This document shows positions 5,297 to 6,899 of a stretch of 6,899 nucleotides of DNA, in pieces. Location: assembly GCA_013152995.1 (NCBI GenBank), contig JAADFH010000016.1:1-6899 (forward strand). Reading direction: 5' to 3'. A program made the translations under genes and the position numbers. The stretch is from Methanobacteriota archaeon (GTDB lineage Archaea > Hydrothermarchaeota > Hydrothermarchaeia > Hydrothermarchaeales > BMS3B). Below the pieces are notes generated by a model. It was not told where the DNA came from. It saw only the letters and a list, made by a program, of their open reading frames with translations, and did no database searches. Numbering within the stretch: position 1 is the stretch's first letter; every line of letters starts with the position of its first letter.

Positions 5297-6224
5297 CGTT
5301 GCACCTCCTGGTCTCCACGTACTCGCTCGTGAGGTAGCGGTACGCTGAGTATGCGGCAGTAACACCCTCGGCAACACTTATTATAGCCTGCCTGAACCCG
5401 CCTGCGGTTACGTCGCCTGCTGCAAAAACCCCCGCAAGGTTCGTCCTCGCCTGCTTGTCGGTGACCACCTCACCCTTCTCATTCACCTCCACGCCCAGCC
5501 TGCGTGCAAGCTCGCTCCTGGGTATGCCCCCGATTGCCACAAACACCCCCTCAACCTCAAGCCTCTCCTCACGCCCCTGCCTCTGCATGAGCACACCACT
5601 AACCCTCTCCTCACCCAGAATCTCCACAACGTTGGTGTGGTTTATGATTTCAATCCTGGGGTTCTCCTCAATCTTCCTCAGGTTTGGTGGCTCCGCATGC
5701 AGCCCCTCGTCCCTGCACAGGATGTAAACCTTCTCAGCATACTCGGCAAGCAGCAGCGCCTCCTTTGCGGCACCATCACCTCCGCCAACCACCGCCACCT
5801 TTCGGTCCCTGAAGAGCGGTGCATCGCAGAGGGCACAGTAGTACACACCCCTGCCCTCAAACTTCTCCGCATTCTTTGCAGGAAGCTTCCTGTGAACCGT
5901 ACCTGTTGCAAGTATGACGCTCTTAGCCTCGTACCTGCTGCCTGAGCTGGTGAGCACCTCAAACACATTGCAGTTCTGCCTTATCTCCTCCACCCTCTCC
6001 TCAATCAGCTCAACACCGTAATGCTTGGCATGCTCAAGCAGACGCTCTGCCAGCTTGCCCCCTGGAATGCTGACAAAGCCGGGATAGTTCTCAACCAGCG
6101 TGGTGGTTGCGATTAAGCCCCCTGCCTCCTCGCCAACTATCAGCGTGCGCAGATTCAGCCTCCCCGCATACATTCCAGCGCCGAGACCTGCAGGACCGGC
6201 ACCCACAACACAAACATCATACAC
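5286..6224 (-). CDS. trxB: Thioredoxin-disulfide reductase-like flavoprotein
   Basis: The protein has 312 residues, the normal length for low-molecular-weight thioredoxin reductase. Visible features are the N-terminal FAD dinucleotide motif GAGPAG (8-13), NYPGF (46-50), ILATGT (104-109), the redox-active C130-A-L-C133-D, the second nucleotide-binding motif GGGDGA (147-152) and the C-terminal FAD contact AGDVTAGGFRQA. It should pass reducing equivalents to a thioredoxin or glutaredoxin-like partner in the cytoplasm. The region that binds the NADPH 2'-phosphate, HRRDxFRA in E. coli, reads C170-R-D-E-G-L-H-A here: one Arg is kept, while the second Arg and the later Arg are lost, so NADPH preference is doubtful. 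GTG 6224 is chosen over GTG 6233 because GGGGTGG sits five bases upstream. It is the first gene of an operon with the DUF2096-like gene, and is divergent from the CcmH/DUF1573 gene. Confidence 0.85.
   Translation of the reverse strand: MYDVCVVGAGPAGLGAGMYAGRLNLRTLIVGEEAGGLIATTTLVENYPGFVSIPGGKLAERLLEHAKHYGVELIEERVEEIRQNCNVFEVLTSSGSRYEAKSVILATGTVHRKLPAKNAEKFEGRGVYYCALCDAPLFRDRKVAVVGGGDGAAKEALLLAEYAEKVYILCRDEGLHAEPPNLRKIEENPRIEIINHTNVVEILGEERVSGVLMQRQGREERLEVEGVFVAIGGIPRSELARRLGVEVNEKGEVVTDKQARTNLAGVFAAGDVTAGGFRQAIISVAEGVTAAYSAYRYLTSEYVETRRCNGEP
5302..5308 (-). promoter_or_regulatory. Ribosome binding site deciding the DUF2096-like start
   Basis: The minus strand reads GGAGGTG, a near-perfect match to the archaeal 16S anti-Shine-Dalgarno, five bases before GTG 5296. 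It lies inside the last codons of the trxB-like gene, indicating coupled translation. Confidence 0.65.
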
Positions 6225-6257
6225 ACAAACCACCCCTTAATTCCTGATACATCTGGC

Positions 6258-6265
6258 AATAAATA
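6258..6265 (-). promoter_or_regulatory. TATA element of the trxB-like operon
   Basis: The minus strand reads TATTTATT. A start site about 25 bases downstream falls near 6236 and gives a leader of about 12 bases, which still contains the GGGGTGG ribosome binding site before GTG 6224. Confidence 0.45.
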
Positions 6266-6292
6266 CTTTTGGCTCACTTGCCACTCCGTAAT

Positions 6293-6310
6293 CCGAAAGC
6301 TTTTTAATAT
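6293..6310 (+). promoter_or_regulatory. BRE and TATA element of the CcmH/DUF1573 gene
   Basis: CCGAAAGC (BRE-like) is followed directly by TTTTTAATAT, a strong archaeal promoter core. The TATA centre is about 26 bases before ATG 6331, so the transcript is probably leaderless. The intergenic space holds a separate TATA for the opposite direction, making this a back-to-back promoter region. Confidence 0.65.
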
Positions 6311-6330
6311 CACGATGACAGGTAGCATGA

Positions 6331-6899
6331 ATGCGAGGCTACCTTGCGTTCCTGCTTGCGGGCATGGTGCTGGGGGGCAGTGCCTTCATGCTGCTCTCCA
6401 GAACGGTGAGTGCCGCACCTCCAGACAGAGAGGAGATATACGAGCTGTTCCAGTGCCCCTGCTGCGGTCAGCCTATAAGTGCAGGATGCTGTGAGCTCGC
6501 AGTGGAGCGTCAGGCTTACGCAGACGGGTTGATAGACGCAGGGCTAGGGAAGGAGGAGGTTATACTCAGGTACATTGAGAGGTATGGCATAGATTCTTTC
6601 AGGAACGATAACCTGCGTGAGGAGTACCGCAGGAAGCTGCTGGAGAAGGCACCCGAGAACAGACCAGTGGTTGAGGCTGAGGCAACAGAGATTGACCTGG
6701 GTGAGGTCAGCGTTGCTGAAGGTACAGTGGTGAGGGAGGTCAGGATAACAAACGCCGGCAAAAAGGAGCTTGAGCTGTTCAGCCTCTACACCTCCTGCAG
6801 CTGCACCACCGCCTCGCTGGTGTACCGCGGCTATGAGAGCGAGAGGTACGGGATGGAGGCAGGCAGCATAAACGTGGCTCTTGAGCCGGGGGAGAGCGC
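6331..6899 (+). CDS. Exported CcmH-like/DUF1573 protein, partial (cut by window end)
   Basis: The first 189 codons of a gene that runs out of the window without a stop. Residues 2-28 form a signal peptide or membrane anchor: Arg2, a hydrophobic core from about 4 to 22, then S-R-T-V-S-A before A29. Next is a cysteine segment C42-P-C44-C45-G ... C53-C54, followed by R60 and G-L-G-K-E-E-V-I-L-R-Y-I-E-R-Y-G (71-86). This matches the layout of CcmH/NrfF-type and PCYCG-like domains, which handle apocytochrome thiols. From about residue 120 there is DUF1573: I-D-L-G-E-V, V-R-I-T-N-A-G (137-143), then T-S-C156-S-C158-T-T, the family's S-C-G-C-T signature. It probably acts outside the membrane in disulfide exchange or cytochrome c maturation. 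ATG 6331 is preferred over ATG 6327, which is in another frame. It is divergent from the trxB-like gene. Downstream genes cannot be seen. Confidence 0.78.
   Translation, partial: MRGYLAFLLAGMVLGGSAFMLLSRTVSAAPPDREEIYELFQCPCCGQPISAGCCELAVERQAYADGLIDAGLGKEEVILRYIERYGIDSFRNDNLREEYRRKLLEKAPENRPVVEAEATEIDLGEVSVAEGTVVREVRITNAGKKELELFSLYTSCSCTTASLVYRGYESERYGMEAGSINVALEPGES

Noticed and set aside
5297..5377. N-terminal extension of the DUF2096-like protein to 198 residues
   Set aside because: It would overlap the trxB-like coding region by about 90 bases, has a low-complexity Arg/Thr/Pro composition, and a strong ribosome binding site points to GTG 5296.

Overview
The window looks like a chromosomal segment of a euryarchaeon that carries methyl-coenzyme M reductase (a methanogen, or a related methane or alkane oxidiser). 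The main evidence is a clear methanogenesis marker protein 8 (DUF2099) gene coupled to an archaeal-type nifB, a probable DUF2096 gene, archaeal BRE/TATA promoters placed about 25 bases before start codons, and several apparently leaderless genes. Base composition is GC-rich, and coding is dense on both strands. The exact lineage cannot be fixed from the sequence. A thermophilic relative of Methanosarcinales is only a guess.

Layout from left to right. A DUF4010/MgtC-type membrane protein (+) converges, with a 19-bp overlap, on a small SpoVG-family gene (-). Upstream of spoVG lies an ArsR-type regulator (-) with an extra C-terminal domain that resembles DUF4430. It is divergent from a ThyX-type flavin-dependent thymidylate synthase (+), and the two appear to share a single TATA element. 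The thyX 3' end overlaps by 22 bp the 3' end of a coupled two-gene operon on the minus strand: nifB, then the marker-8 gene, joined by an ATGA overlap. Further right is a second minus-strand pair: a thioredoxin-reductase-like flavoprotein, followed by a DUF2096-like gene that starts inside it behind a strong ribosome binding site. Divergent from that pair, and cut by the window end, is an exported or membrane-anchored protein combining a CcmH-like cysteine segment with a DUF1573 domain.

Possible functional links (inference). NifB builds the carbide-containing iron-sulfur precursor known from nitrogenase, and recent work on MCR activation implicates NifB-type clusters there. No nitrogenase structural gene is visible, so the nifB/marker-8 pairing suggests a role around MCR. 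The TrxB-like enzyme and the divergent CcmH/DUF1573 protein suggest thiol redox or cytochrome c maturation, on the cytoplasmic and outer faces of the membrane respectively. The ThyX is atypical: it has an inserted four-cysteine knuckle and Glu in place of the first Arg of the RHR signature.

No tRNA, rRNA, CRISPR array, insertion sequence or substantial repeat was seen. No stretch longer than about 100 bases lacks a gene.
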